A program made the position numbers and the translations under genes. The notes beneath the pieces are model-generated. The model did not search any database, had not been told where the DNA came from, and saw nothing but the letters and a program-made list of their open reading frames with translations. From Mitsuokella jalaludinii DSM 13811 (GTDB taxonomy: Bacteria > Bacillota > Negativicutes > Selenomonadales > Selenomonadaceae), in NCBI RefSeq assembly GCF_000702905.1, contig NZ_JNKR01000007.1, forward strand, positions 21,300-85,299: a DNA stretch of 64,000 nucleotides, given 5' to 3'. Shown one piece after another: positions 21,949 through 32,800 of the stretch; the stretch's first letter is position 1; every line of letters starts with the position of its first letter.

Positions 21949-23136
21949 ATGGTTTCAAAGAAGATGTATGAACTCGGTACGAAGAAGTCGACGATCCGCA
22001 CGATCTTTGAGTTTGGCCGCAAGCGCGCGGCGGAGGTCGGTGAGGAGAATATCTACGATTTCAGCCTTGGCAACCCGAATGTGCCGACGCCGGAATTCGT
22101 CAAGCAGGCGGCCATCGACATCCTGCAGACGATGCCGCCGGAGGCTGTCCACGGCTACACGATCGCGCCGGGCAACCCGCAGGTTCGCGAGACGCTGGCC
22201 AGGAGCATCAACGACCGCTTCGGCACGCACTTTGCGGGCAAGAACCTCTTCATGACGGCCGGCGCTGCCGCTGCCATCACGATCTGCTTCAAGGCGCTCT
22301 GCGAGGAAGGCGATGAATTCATCACGTTCGCGCCGTTCTTCCCCGAGTACCGCTGCTTCGTCGAATCGGTCGGCGGCAAGCTCGTCGTCGTGCCGGCGCG
22401 CGTCGAGGACTTCCAGATTGACTTTGCGGCCTTTGAGGCGCTGCTGACGCCGCACACGAAGGCCGTCATCGTCAATTCGCCGAACAACCCGAGCGGTGCC
22501 ATCTACTCGGAAGAGACGATCGAGGAGCTCGCTGCCATTCTCCGCCGCAAGGAGGAGGAGTACGGCCACCCGATCTACATCATCTCCGATGAGCCGTACC
22601 GCGAGATCGCCTATGAGGGCAACACGGTGCCGTACATCCCGTGCTATTACCGCGACACGCTCGTCTGCTACTCCTACAGCAAGTCCTTCTCGCTGCCGGG
22701 CGAACGCATCGGCTACATCGTCGTGCCAGATGAGCTCGAGGGCGCAGCCGAGGTCTACGGCGCCATCGCCGGTGCTGCGCGCGTGCTCACGCATGTCAAC
22801 GCGCCGTCGCTCTGGCAGCTCGTCGTCGCGCGCTGCGCCGGCAAGCCGTCCGACATCTCGACGTACCGCAAGAACGGACAGCTGCTCTACGACGGCCTCA
22901 TCGAGGCGGGCTTCACCTGCGTCAAGCCGCAGGGCGCGTTCTACCTCTTCCCGAAAGCGCTCGAAGAGGACGACTACGCGTTCTGCGAGCGCGCCAAGAA
23001 GTATGACCTGCTGCTCGTGCCGGGCACGGATTTCGGCTGCCCGGGCTACTTCCGCGCGGCTTACTGCATCAAGACGGAGACGATTGAACGTTCGCTTCCG
23101 CTCTTCAAGAAGCTGGCAGAAGAATACAGGAAATAA
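21949..23136 (+). CDS. Class I/II PLP-dependent aminotransferase (aspartate-aminotransferase-like)
   Basis: 396 residues from ATG 21949, chosen because AAAGGGTGG lies upstream; the frame continues back to 21817 but without a good site. The fold-type I features are NSPNNPSGAIYS (Asn contacts PLP), IISDEPYREIAYEG, and SKSFSLPGERIGYI with predicted Schiff-base Lys245 and the phosphate-binding Arg. It begins MVSKKMYELGTKKSTIRTIFEFG, as in a Firmicute group usually named pyridoxal phosphate-dependent aminotransferase. Amino-acid specificity cannot be read. It is monocistronic, with terminators on both sides. Confidence 0.9.
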   Translation: MVSKKMYELGTKKSTIRTIFEFGRKRAAEVGEENIYDFSLGNPNVPTPEFVKQAAIDILQTMPPEAVHGYTIAPGNPQVRETLARSINDRFGTHFAGKNLFMTAGAAAAITICFKALCEEGDEFITFAPFFPEYRCFVESVGGKLVVVPARVEDFQIDFAAFEALLTPHTKAVIVNSPNNPSGAIYSEETIEELAAILRRKEEEYGHPIYIISDEPYREIAYEGNTVPYIPCYYRDTLVCYSYSKSFSLPGERIGYIVVPDELEGAAEVYGAIAGAARVLTHVNAPSLWQLVVARCAGKPSDISTYRKNGQLLYDGLIEAGFTCVKPQGAFYLFPKALEEDDYAFCERAKKYDLLLVPGTDFGCPGYFRAAYCIKTETIERSLPLFKKLAEEYRK

Positions 23137-23156
23137 AGCGCACACTCTTGTCTACC

Positions 23157-23195
23157 CGGTTCTTCTGTGCAAAGCAGGAGAACCGTTTCTTTTTT
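23157..23195 (+). terminator. Terminator after the aminotransferase
   Basis: CGGTTCTTCTG (23157-23167) pairs with CAGGAGAACCG (23175-23185) around a 7-base loop, followed by TTTCTTTTTT. Confidence 0.85.
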
Positions 23196-23327
23196 AGTGA
23201 AATCGAGGGCATGATGTGTTAGAATACAAGTTATACTAAAATAAATCATATTGAAAGTATGATATGCTGAAGGGGATTATAGCATGAATATGATAAGGAA
23301 CGTGATAGGGAAGAAGGATGGTGTCAT

Positions 23328-24110
23328 ATGGAGATAGAACGTCAGTTTCTCGTTGATATCATTCCATCCCTGCCGAGTGGATACGACTCCATCCTGCAGG
23401 GTTATGTCTCGCTGCAGCCGGAGATCCGCATCCGCGCGGTCCGGCCGATGCAGGGGGAGGAGAAGTTCTATCTGACAGTGAAGCGCGGCGCAGGGCTTGT
23501 CCGCGAGGAGTGGGAGACTGCAATCAGCTCGCGCGAGTTCTCACATCTCGTCGAATGCCTGGAGAAGAACACCTTCTTCATCGAGAAACGCCGCTACTAC
23601 TTGCCGCTTGCGGACGGTCATGTTGCAGAGTACAACCGGCACAGCGGCCATCTCAGGGGCTTTGATTACGTCGAAGTGGAGTTCGACAACGAAGAAGAAG
23701 CGAGAGCCTTTGAGATCCCGTACTGGTTCGGCCGCGAGGTCACGGATGATCCGCGCTTCACGTACGGGAAACTCGCGCGCGTCAACGGCTTCCAGCTGGC
23801 CAAGATGATCATGAGCCAGCCGCCGGAGCAGTGGGCGCCGTACGCCATGGTGATGCCGGACGAGAACGCGGCGCCGAAGGCGGAGGAGATTCGTGAACAG
23901 ACGGCCTCTGCCGAAAGTGCAGCGGAAACAGAGGAAGCAGAGATGATTGAGGCTGGCGATTCCGCTGACAATGCAGATGATGCAAAGGATGCAAAGGATG
24001 TAAAGGATGCAGAGGATACACAGGATGTCCAGACTGCGCCTGATGAGCAGCAAGAACAGCTGTCCGGTGCAGAGCGGGGCAGAGAGGACGGCCATGAGAT
24101 GACTCGCTGA
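23328..24110 (+). CDS. CYTH-domain (triphosphate tunnel metalloenzyme-like) protein with acidic tail
   Basis: 260 residues. Residues 1-155 form a CYTH domain: EIERQFLV (ExExR/K metal-binding start), RIRAVRPMQGEEKFYLTVKRG, REEWETAIS, IEKRRYYLPLADGHVAEYNRHSG and YVEVEFDNEEEA, the usual alternation of acidic and basic strands that line the tunnel. Family members hydrolyse inorganic triphosphate or similar compounds. The remaining about 100 residues are low-complexity and acidic, with repeated D-A-K-D-type units between about 215 and 240 encoded by 9-bp repeats; this tail is not part of the family. ATG 23328 follows GAAGAAGGATGGTGTCAT. A dyad ATCATA/TATGAT lies at 23245-23263. Confidence 0.8.
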   Translation: MEIERQFLVDIIPSLPSGYDSILQGYVSLQPEIRIRAVRPMQGEEKFYLTVKRGAGLVREEWETAISSREFSHLVECLEKNTFFIEKRRYYLPLADGHVAEYNRHSGHLRGFDYVEVEFDNEEEARAFEIPYWFGREVTDDPRFTYGKLARVNGFQLAKMIMSQPPEQWAPYAMVMPDENAAPKAEEIREQTASAESAAETEEAEMIEAGDSADNADDAKDAKDVKDAEDTQDVQTAPDEQQEQLSGAERGREDGHEMTR

Positions 24111-24166
24111 TTTTTTTGCCATTTCGTGCACGTTCCTGTACGTTTATGGTATTTTTTGTGCAATTT

Positions 24167-24212
24167 CGGGATAACCCTGTCGGATATGACAGGGTTATCC
24201 CGTTTTATTTTT
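24167..24212 (+). terminator. Terminator between the CYTH gene and the LuxR-type gene
   Basis: CGGGATAACCCTGTC (24167-24181) and GACAGGGTTATCCCG (24188-24202) are a perfect 15-bp inverted repeat with a 6-base loop, followed by TTTTATTTTT. Confidence 0.92.
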
Positions 24213-24248
24213 GGTAGAATAGAGCTAGTAGAAGAAGAGGTGATGACA

Positions 24249-25082
24249 ATGGTCGAACAAAATGCATTCTTAGATAAAGCAAAAGAGATCGTGCATGATT
24301 TCGTCTGGGATTTCTACCAGAAGCGCAAGAGCATCTGGAAAATCATGGAACAGATGGACGAGAAGAACTTCAGCTGGATCGGCGCGGGCCCGGAGGAATA
24401 CCTGCGCAGCTATGACGAGGCGCTTCATTACTTTGCGGAGCAGCGCCAGTCAGGAGCCGTGCCGCTCATCGCCATCTCCGAGGAACGCTACGATGCGCAG
24501 CCCATCGGCAGCCGCGCCTGTGTCGTGCTCTGCGAATACCTGCTGACTGTCCAGCTCGAGGAGAAGAAGAACGTCATGCAGGAGCGCCAGCGCTCGACCG
24601 TCACGATCCGCTGGGAGCGCGGCAAATTCAAGATCTGCCAGGTCCATACCTCGAACCCCTGGCATGCGATGAAGGGCGATGAGCGCTGGCCCGAAGAATT
24701 CGGGCGGCAGACCTATACCTACTTCCTCAATCTGCTCTCCGAGCTCGAGCTCAAGGAAATCCCGCACCTGAGCTCCCAGCAGCGCAAGGTGCTCGTGCTC
24801 ATGATGCACGGCAAGACGTATCAGGAGATCTCCGCCGCAATCGGCATCACCTACCGCACCGTGCAGTACCACGTGCGCATGATCTTCAACAAGTTCAACG
24901 TCGACTGTCGGGAGATGCTCTTCGCCAAGCTCATCCGCGCACTCTGCACGACAGGCCCCCTGCTCGACAGCGAGGGCGATGCCAGCCATGATGTCCTGAA
25001 AGTCCTGGACCGCGTGGCAAAGAAATGCGAGGACGGGCAGGTGGAGAGGGCTCCGCATGACAAAGAACAGAAGAAAAAATAA
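24249..25082 (+). CDS. LuxR-family regulator with N-terminal NTF2/SnoaL-like domain
   Basis: 277 residues from ATG 24249, with AGAGGTG just upstream; the open frame extends through the terminator to 24126 but those starts are rejected. Residues about 1-150 look like an NTF2/SnoaL_3-type sensor fold (FVWDFYQKRKSIWKIMEQMDEKNFSWIGAGPEE at the start, TVTIRWERGKFKICQVHTSNPW at the end). Residues about 175-235 are a LuxR helix-turn-helix: LSSQQRKVLVLMMHGKTYQEI with recognition helix TYRTVQYHVRMIF. A Lys/Glu-rich tail follows. It ends 60 bp before tpsB on the same strand, so it is the likely regulator of the adhesin locus. The ligand is unknown. Confidence 0.8.
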   Translation: MVEQNAFLDKAKEIVHDFVWDFYQKRKSIWKIMEQMDEKNFSWIGAGPEEYLRSYDEALHYFAEQRQSGAVPLIAISEERYDAQPIGSRACVVLCEYLLTVQLEEKKNVMQERQRSTVTIRWERGKFKICQVHTSNPWHAMKGDERWPEEFGRQTYTYFLNLLSELELKEIPHLSSQQRKVLVLMMHGKTYQEISAAIGITYRTVQYHVRMIFNKFNVDCREMLFAKLIRALCTTGPLLDSEGDASHDVLKVLDRVAKKCEDGQVERAPHDKEQKKK

Positions 25083-25142
25083 ACGAATACCAGAAGGAAT
25101 ACCAATGGACACGACGATGCATGATAGAAGGGGGAACCTCTG

Positions 25143-26825
25143 ATGATACATCCTTCCCATAACCGTGCGGCGATGCGCGCACACGGCAGATGCGCACTGG
25201 TGCTCGCCGTGCTGCTGGCCCTGCCGATGGCGGCCGAGGCGGCGCCGGATGGCACGGAGCCGCCGGCCGCCCGCCCGGCGGGCTACAACGATTCGGGCGC
25301 ACAGCTGAGCCGCACGCGCCAGTATCTCGAAGAACAGCAGGCGCGCGAGCGCCTGGCCAAGGAGAACAACACAGCAGGCGTCGAGGGTGCCGATGTGCCG
25401 GAAGCGCAGCAGGGCGGCAATATCTCGTTTCCGCTCAAGAAGATCGAGTGGAGCGCCTCGTCCGTGCTGACGGATGACGAGCTGCAGCAGCTCGCCGCGC
25501 CGTACGTCGGCCATGAGGTCAAGCTAGCGGACCTCTATACCTTGATAAATCAGATAAATGCGCTTTATCAGAAAAGAGGCTATATGACCTGCCGGGCCTT
25601 CCTCGGGCCGCAGACGATCCACGACGGCGTCGTCAAGATTGAGCTCATCGAGGGGCGGACGGGGCAGGTCAGTCTGACGGACAACCGCACGACGCGCGAG
25701 GATTACGTCCGCCACCGTCTCTCGCTGAAGAAGGGCGAAGTCGCGAACATCCATGACCTCAACGAAGAGCTGCTGCGCTTCAACGCAACGAACGACGCTC
25801 AGCTGCACATCGTGATGAAGGCGGGCGCCGAGGTCGGCACGACGGACTACGTCATCGCCGTCCGCGAGCCGCAGTTGTACCAGTTCGGCATCGTTGCCGA
25901 CAATGCCGGCAATAAGTCGAGCGGCCTCTACCGCGGCGGCTTCTTCTGGCAGGACCGCAGCCTGACGGGTAACCGCGATGTGCTGTTCCTGAGCACGATG
26001 GCCTCGCAGGGCACAAAGTCGTTTGCCGCGGGCTACACGGCGCCGCTCGACCGCATGGGCAGCAAGATCGGGGTCAACTACACGACGAACAGCGTCCACA
26101 TCACGGATGGAGCGCTCGAGCCGCTCGAAGTCCGCGGCCATTCGTATGCCTACGACCTTTTCGTGACGAATCCCGTCGTCACGAGCGAGACGGTGCGCTC
26201 CGAGATTGGCCTCGACTACGGCTACCAGCACTCGCGCACGGACTTCCTCGGCATGCCCTGGGTCGACGACACGGTGCAGACGCTGCAGGCGTTCTACGAC
26301 CAGCTCGACTACGGCCGCTCGACCATCTGGTACCAGAAGCACGCCTACGCCATCGGCAAGGCACAGACGATGCAGGGCGACCGCAATTTCGGCAAATACA
26401 ACATGAATGGGCTCTTTCGCAAGCACTTTGCGCACGGCCAGTCGTGGACCATGCGCGTCGACGGCCAGCTCTCGAGCACGCAGTACCTGCCATCCGCCGA
26501 GATGTTCTACATCGGCGGCATGTACAGCGTGCGCGGCTACACCGAGAGCCTGCTCGGCGGTGACGGCGGCCTCTCGATGGGCCTTGAATACAGCGTGCCC
26601 GTCACCAAAGGACTCGAGGCATATCTCTTCCTCGACGGCGGCCGCGTCTGGGGCAGCAGCGCCTTCGGCGACCGCAGCCTCGCCGGCACAGGCTTCGGCC
26701 TCAAGGGCAGCCTCGGCGCTCACGCCTACCTCAACGTCGGCCTCGGCTTCCCGCTGATCCGCACGGTCAATGAAGTGGAGCAGAGCAGAGCCCGCGTCCA
26801 CTTCTCGTTCAACAGCCAGTTCTGA
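25143..26825 (+). CDS. TpsB outer-membrane transporter (ShlB/FhaC/HecB family)
   Basis: 560 residues, the usual TpsB size. A signal peptide (about residues 1-34, ending AAEAA) is followed by a Gln/Arg/Glu-rich helix region, a POTRA domain (VLTDDELQQLAAPYVGHEVKLADLYTLINQI to RTGQVSL, about 100-180), a second POTRA-like segment, and an FhaC-type 16-strand barrel. The barrel carries the loop-6 signature as VRGYTESLLGGDGG near residue 463, and the chain ends in aromatic F (HFSFNSQF), as expected for an outer-membrane protein. It exports the TpsA protein encoded 31 bp downstream. ATG 25143 follows GAAGGGGGAACCTCTG. Confidence 0.93.
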   Translation: MIHPSHNRAAMRAHGRCALVLAVLLALPMAAEAAPDGTEPPAARPAGYNDSGAQLSRTRQYLEEQQARERLAKENNTAGVEGADVPEAQQGGNISFPLKKIEWSASSVLTDDELQQLAAPYVGHEVKLADLYTLINQINALYQKRGYMTCRAFLGPQTIHDGVVKIELIEGRTGQVSLTDNRTTREDYVRHRLSLKKGEVANIHDLNEELLRFNATNDAQLHIVMKAGAEVGTTDYVIAVREPQLYQFGIVADNAGNKSSGLYRGGFFWQDRSLTGNRDVLFLSTMASQGTKSFAAGYTAPLDRMGSKIGVNYTTNSVHITDGALEPLEVRGHSYAYDLFVTNPVVTSETVRSEIGLDYGYQHSRTDFLGMPWVDDTVQTLQAFYDQLDYGRSTIWYQKHAYAIGKAQTMQGDRNFGKYNMNGLFRKHFAHGQSWTMRVDGQLSSTQYLPSAEMFYIGGMYSVRGYTESLLGGDGGLSMGLEYSVPVTKGLEAYLFLDGGRVWGSSAFGDRSLAGTGFGLKGSLGAHAYLNVGLGFPLIRTVNEVEQSRARVHFSFNSQF

Positions 26826-26856
26826 CTGCTAGACCATCAAGAAGGAGGTAATCATC

Positions 26857-29800
26857 ATGAGTTATACACGTTATACGAATCGAAAGAATGAGCGTGCAAG
26901 CACCAAGGATGCGGCCCGCATGACCCGCACCGAAGCGAATCGGCTGACCGATAAGGTCCTCTCGGCCCTGATGGCAGCAGGACTCGTGATGAGCCCCACG
27001 GCGGTGGATGCTTCGGAGATCAAAGACGTCAATAACCAGCCGGTATCTGCGGAGAGTGGCGTCTACAACATCTATGCCCAGAAACTCCACGGCGATATTG
27101 CCATCAATGAATTCGCGAAATTCCAGCTGGATGCCAATGATATCGCCAATCTGTACTTCCACAAGCAAGGCGAGACAATCAATGCCGGGAATCTCCTGAA
27201 CTTCGTCAACACGCGCATCGACATCAACGGCACGGTCAATGCCATCAGGAACGGCACGATCGGCGGCAATCTCTTCTTCCTGAGCCCCGAGGGCATGGCC
27301 GTCGGCAAGAGTGGCGTCATCAATACGGGGGCCCTCTATGTCATGGCACCGGCTACGACATCCCTGCCTGGCGAATCGAATTATGGATCGCTGAAAGGCG
27401 TTTTTGATAAAGGAGCGGCCACTGAGGATCATCTCAATGCCATCAAGAATGGCAGTCCGCTCATCCCGCTCAATCCCAGCGGCACCATCAGCGTGCTGGG
27501 CAAGATCAACGCGGCAGACGATGTGAAGCTCTACGCTGCGCAGATTGCCGTGGGCAGGAATCTGACAGGGCAAGCGATTGACGGCACAGCAGCGGGCGGC
27601 GTCGAGAAGGCAGCGGCCATCGAGACGGGCGTGACGGATTTTGCCTCGCTGGTCAATCTGACCGATGACCAGAAAACGGCAGCCGGTCTTGGCAATCTGC
27701 AGGCCACGCAAACGGGCAATGGCGACATCGTGCTGGCAGCCAAGGCGGCATACGCCAATGCCTATGACAAGGCGTTCAACGACCTTGGCAAACTGGCAGG
27801 CCTCCTCGGGACCACGGAGACCCCGGAAATCAATGTGCCCAAGACCATCACGGCCAGCGTGGAGAACTACGGCACCATCAAGACGAGCACGGCGACTGGA
27901 GATGTTGTGCTCAAGGCAGAAGCCACCAACGGCAATAAGGACTCAGCCTCTGGTGCCAGCGCCTTTGCCCAGACCGTGGCTGACGTCAAAGTCCAGGGGG
28001 ATGTCAAGGCAGCGGGCCAGGTAGAACTGACAGCAAAGGCTGACAACACCTATGTGGACAGTGGCAATTCCGTTACGGATAATCTGGGGGATACTCTCAG
28101 CTATGTGGTGCCTGTCGGTGCCAATGTCATGATCCTCGACAACAAGGCCAGTGTGACGGTGGAAAAAGAGGCCCAGGTGGAAGGCAGCCAGGTGGCTGTT
28201 TCGGCCGAGGCCAATCTCGATGGCACTGCCGGCGTGATGGCTGCGGGGCGCAAGCTGGTCAGCAAGGTCCCCAGCGCCATTCCGGCTGTGGGGATGGGCT
28301 ATGCCAAGGCCACGAATGAGGCGACGGTGCAGATTGACGGCAACGTCAAGGCCACCGGGGCCGATACCGTGGATGACAAGGGCAATGTCAAGGATAAAGC
28401 CCTCCAGATCAAGGCCAATGCCCAGTCAGCTGTGGATCATTCCGCCAGCACGACGGTCAAGAAGGGTGCGCTTGGGGCAGGTTCGGCCTCTCTGGCAGCT
28501 GCTGTGGCCATTACGGACCACACGAACGATGCCACGGTCAATCTCAACGGGATGGCAGAGGCGGAGCAGGGCTCGGCTTCTGTCACGGCGGACACGGTCC
28601 ATAAGCTCAACACCTCGGCCACGGCCAAAGCTACCGATGAGACAGTGGGCACGGCTGCCGTGGATGTAGTGGTCCACGCGAGCACGAGTGCCGTAGATGT
28701 GCAGGGGACGGTCAACGCAAAAAACGATGTCACGATCAAGGCGACAAATACTACAGATGAGAACACCCATGTGAGCAACAACAACTTGGGTATGGGGAAA
28801 CTGCAAGCGGAAGCTATGAAGGCGGCAGACCTCACGGGCATCAGCAATAAAGTCAAGGAGAACAAGGTTGTCGCCGGCATCTTGAGCAAGCTTCAGAAGG
28901 ACGGCGGAAATACCGACGTTCCCTTGAGCACAACGCTTGGCCAGACGCTCTCGGCCGGTGCTGCCGTGACGGTGGCGGATGAAACCAACAAGGCCAAAGT
29001 GAATATCGGCAGCAAGGCTTCCGTCCAGGCCGGGCAGGAATTGACGGCCAAGGCGGAATCGAAGGTCTACGACACGATGATGACGGCTTCAGGAGCTACG
29101 AGCTCGTTCAAGAACAGCGACAATAGCTCGGATACCGTGACCATCGCAACAGGCGTCGTCTACGCCGGCATGGACAATCAGGCCGATGTCACGGTAGCAG
29201 ACGGAACGGATGATCAGCACGCCACGCTGAAGGCCAACGGCAACTTGAACCTCCAGAGCAGCAATATCATGGAATACCACCGCCCGGAGCGCATGAAACG
29301 CGAGATCGACCGCAGCATCGAGAAGCTCAATACGGCGATTGATGCCATTGCAAACATGCCGGAAGCCAAGCAAGAACAGGCCAAGGAAATCCTGGAGCAG
29401 CTGGAGAAGCTGAAGACATCCATGACGGGAATGGCTGCAGCCTTTACGACGGACTATCTGCAGGATACATCCAATGTCAAGAACCTGACGGCAGAGGGCA
29501 CGCTGAACAAGATCGGCAACGTCGCCGGGACAGGCTGGGAAATCCTCAATGCTGTCACGAAAATCCAGCAGTCTGTGGCGCAGCTGCAGGATGTGACCTC
29601 GCCTTTTGGTGAAGTGGTCACGAATGCTCTGGCCGTCGTCACGAATGCCGTGGCTTTCACGGAGCCGAATCAGTATGCCAATGTCTCGGCAGCTGCTGTC
29701 TCGAGAGGCGGCAGTGACACCAAGGCATCCCTGGCCGCGGCGGTCACGGCGACCGACTTCGATTACGGCAGCCATGTGACGGTCGGCAAGCATGCGTCGT

Positions 29801-32800
29801 TGACGGCGGGGAATGCGCTGGACCTGAGGGCCGAAGAAGCCATCAAGGATGTCAACATCACCGGCAAGAACAAAGTCTGGAAGAATGATGCGGAAGCAGC
29901 CGGCGGCGTCGGCATCGGCGGCAGCGTGAATTATCAGAATTTCGATACGGATACACTTGTCAAGGTCGGTAAGGGCGCAGCCCTGACGGCCGGTGACATG
30001 GAGCTTGCGAGCAGCTCGGACATCTTCCATACGGGCGTCATGCTCTCGGCGGGCAAGGCGGAAGGCAGCGCCATCAGCGGCATGCTGGCCATGACCGATT
30101 CGGACAGCAAGAATCAGACCCTCGTGGACAAAGACGCTGTCCTGAAGGCCGTTAAAGATGCGGACAAGAAGGGCAGCATTGCCATTACTGGCTATAACGA
30201 TACGAATGTGAACAATGCCATCCTGTCGCTCTCGGCAGGAAGTGGTGCGGCTGCTGCCGGCATTGCGGCGGCCATCAACAAGGTGGATGTGGTCAACCGG
30301 GCGGCGGTGGAGAACATCGATGCAGCCGATGATGATGAAAAAAGCGGCAGCATCCAGGCTTCCAAGCTGGGCGTGAGCGCGGAGACCACCGGCCTCATCA
30401 ACATCATCAGTGTGGCTGGCGGCGTGACGGCCAGTGGCAAGGATCCCGAAAAACCAGAAGCGGACAAAGGGCCTCTTGACAAGCTCGGCGACGGCTTTGG
30501 CAAGCTGGCGAGCCTCACGGATACCGTCAACGGGAAAATCAATGACGTCTCGAAAAAGGTACAGAATGTCATCAGCACCGTCAATGGGGCCGGAGCATCC
30601 CAGGGCGGGACGCAGAGTGCTGTGCCAACAAAATCCGAGACGGCTCCGTCCTTTGCCTTTGCCGGGGCTGGCAGTGTGTCGCTGAACCTCGTCAGCGATA
30701 CGACGCAGGCCGTCATCGACGGGGCACATGTCAATCTGAACAATGACGGCGTCCTGCAGGCAGGTGCCCGGGATACTGCTTTTGTCGGTGCCTTCAGCGG
30801 CGGTGCGGCCATCTCGGCGCGCAAGGGTCAGAGTAGCGGGACGAGTGCGGCCTTCAGCGGGGCCGTGGGCGTCAACAAGATTGACAATACCATCGAATCT
30901 GCCGTAAAGAACAGCACGGTCGAGGGCCTCAAGAGCATGGACGTCACGGCCCTTTCCGGCGGCACTTCCGTGGCAGTGGGGACCGGTCTGTCCCTGACCA
31001 AGAACAGCCAGCCCGGCAACAACTTCGCGGGCGGCGCATCTGTTTCCGTCAACCTCATCGACAAGGATGTGAAGGCTCTCGCCGAGAAGAATACCGTTTC
31101 CGGCGTTTCGGCTGACGAGAAGGCCGCTGTCAAGCTGACGGCCTATGAGAGCGACCTCCAGGTCACGGGCGGCGTCAATGCCAATGTGGCCACCGGCGGC
31201 GGTACGGCCGTGGGCGGCAGCATCACCGTGGCGGATATCAACAACGATCTCGATGCCCGCATCAGCGGCGGGATGTATACGAATATCAAAACGGCTGATG
31301 CTGAGAGCCTCCTGGCCACCAAGCAGATCACGGCGGCCATCTCCACAGGCGTCGCCGTGGGCGGCAGTGGGACGAACAACGCCTTTACCGGGGCCATGGT
31401 CTACAACGGGCTGCACAATACGGTGAAGGCCGGCATCGATGGCCGTGCCAAGGTGACGGCGGATTCCATCGCGGTCCGCGCGCACGATACCACCAGCGGT
31501 TCGGCAGAAGCCAAGCCGTATCAGGACCTTTTGGGGAACTACAAGGAGCATCAGCAGTTTGCCGAAGATGCCGGCGTGGATACGGACGGTTCTTCCTATT
31601 ACAAGACCTCCGACAGCAGCAACGGCCTGGATACGGCCGGTGAAAAAGTGGACTTCGACGGCAACAAGGGCAGCCTGAGCGTGGGCGCCGCCTTTGTGGT
31701 GGCCGGCTCCAGCGGCAATGCGGCCGGAGCGGCGGTCAACGTGGCCAATGTCGACAATGATTTCACGGCAGCCATCGCCGACGCCACCCTTGCAGCCAAT
31801 TCCGTCTCGGCCGAGGCGGATGCGGATTCCCTGGCCGTCAACGTATCGGCCGGTGTGGCCGCCGGTTCCAAGGATTTCGGCGGCATGGGCAGCGTGACCT
31901 GGCAGGATATGGACAACACGGTCCTTGCCAAGGCCAGTGATTCGGACATCACGGCAGACTCCCTGGCGGTCAAAGCGGCCAGCAATTCACAGGCTGTGAA
32001 CGTGGCCGGTTCCGTGGCCTACGGCAAGACGGCAGGCGTTGGGGCCGCCCTGGCCTACAATGGCCTGGACAATCACATCGGTGCCTACCTGGCCGGAGGC
32101 AGCGTGACAGCGAAAACGCCGTCCACCGGTGTGAGCGTGGATGTGGAAGGCAAGAATACGGGCAAGATTTATGGCATCGGGGCTGCTGTGGCCGCCAGCC
32201 AGAATGCAGCCGTGAACGGTACCGTGGTGATGAACCATGGCGGCAGTGACACGGAAGCCGCAGTAGGGGAAGTGCGCCCTGAAGACGGGACCAATACGGT
32301 AAAAGATACTGCAGTGGCCAATGCCGAAGCTGTGAAAGTGAAAGCCGAAAGCGACGATGTGCGGGTGGCTGTTGCCGGCAATGTCAGTGCCAGCGGCAAG
32401 GTGGCCCTGGGCGGTGCCGTAGCCTACAACGATGTGGGCGGCGCTTCTTCCGGCACAGAGAATGCCAAGCAGAAGACGCGTGCGGCACTCGTCTCCACCA
32501 CGCTGACCAATGTCAAGAATGGCACGGTGACCGTGAAGGCCGCGGATAACTCCACCCTGACGACAGTTGGCGTGGGCGTCGGCGGCGCCGGCAAGGTGGC
32601 CGTGCAGGGCGCAGCGGCGACGTCGCTCGTCAACAAGGCTGTTTTGGCCGAAATCAAGGACAGCTCCATCGACAAGGATGAAGACAAGGCTGCTGTTGTG
32701 AGCGTACAGGCAACGAGCAACAGCGAGATCAACAGTACGGCTGTGGTAGGCGCAGGCAGTGGCACCTTTGCCGGCGGCGCCGGCGTAGCCGTCAACCGCA

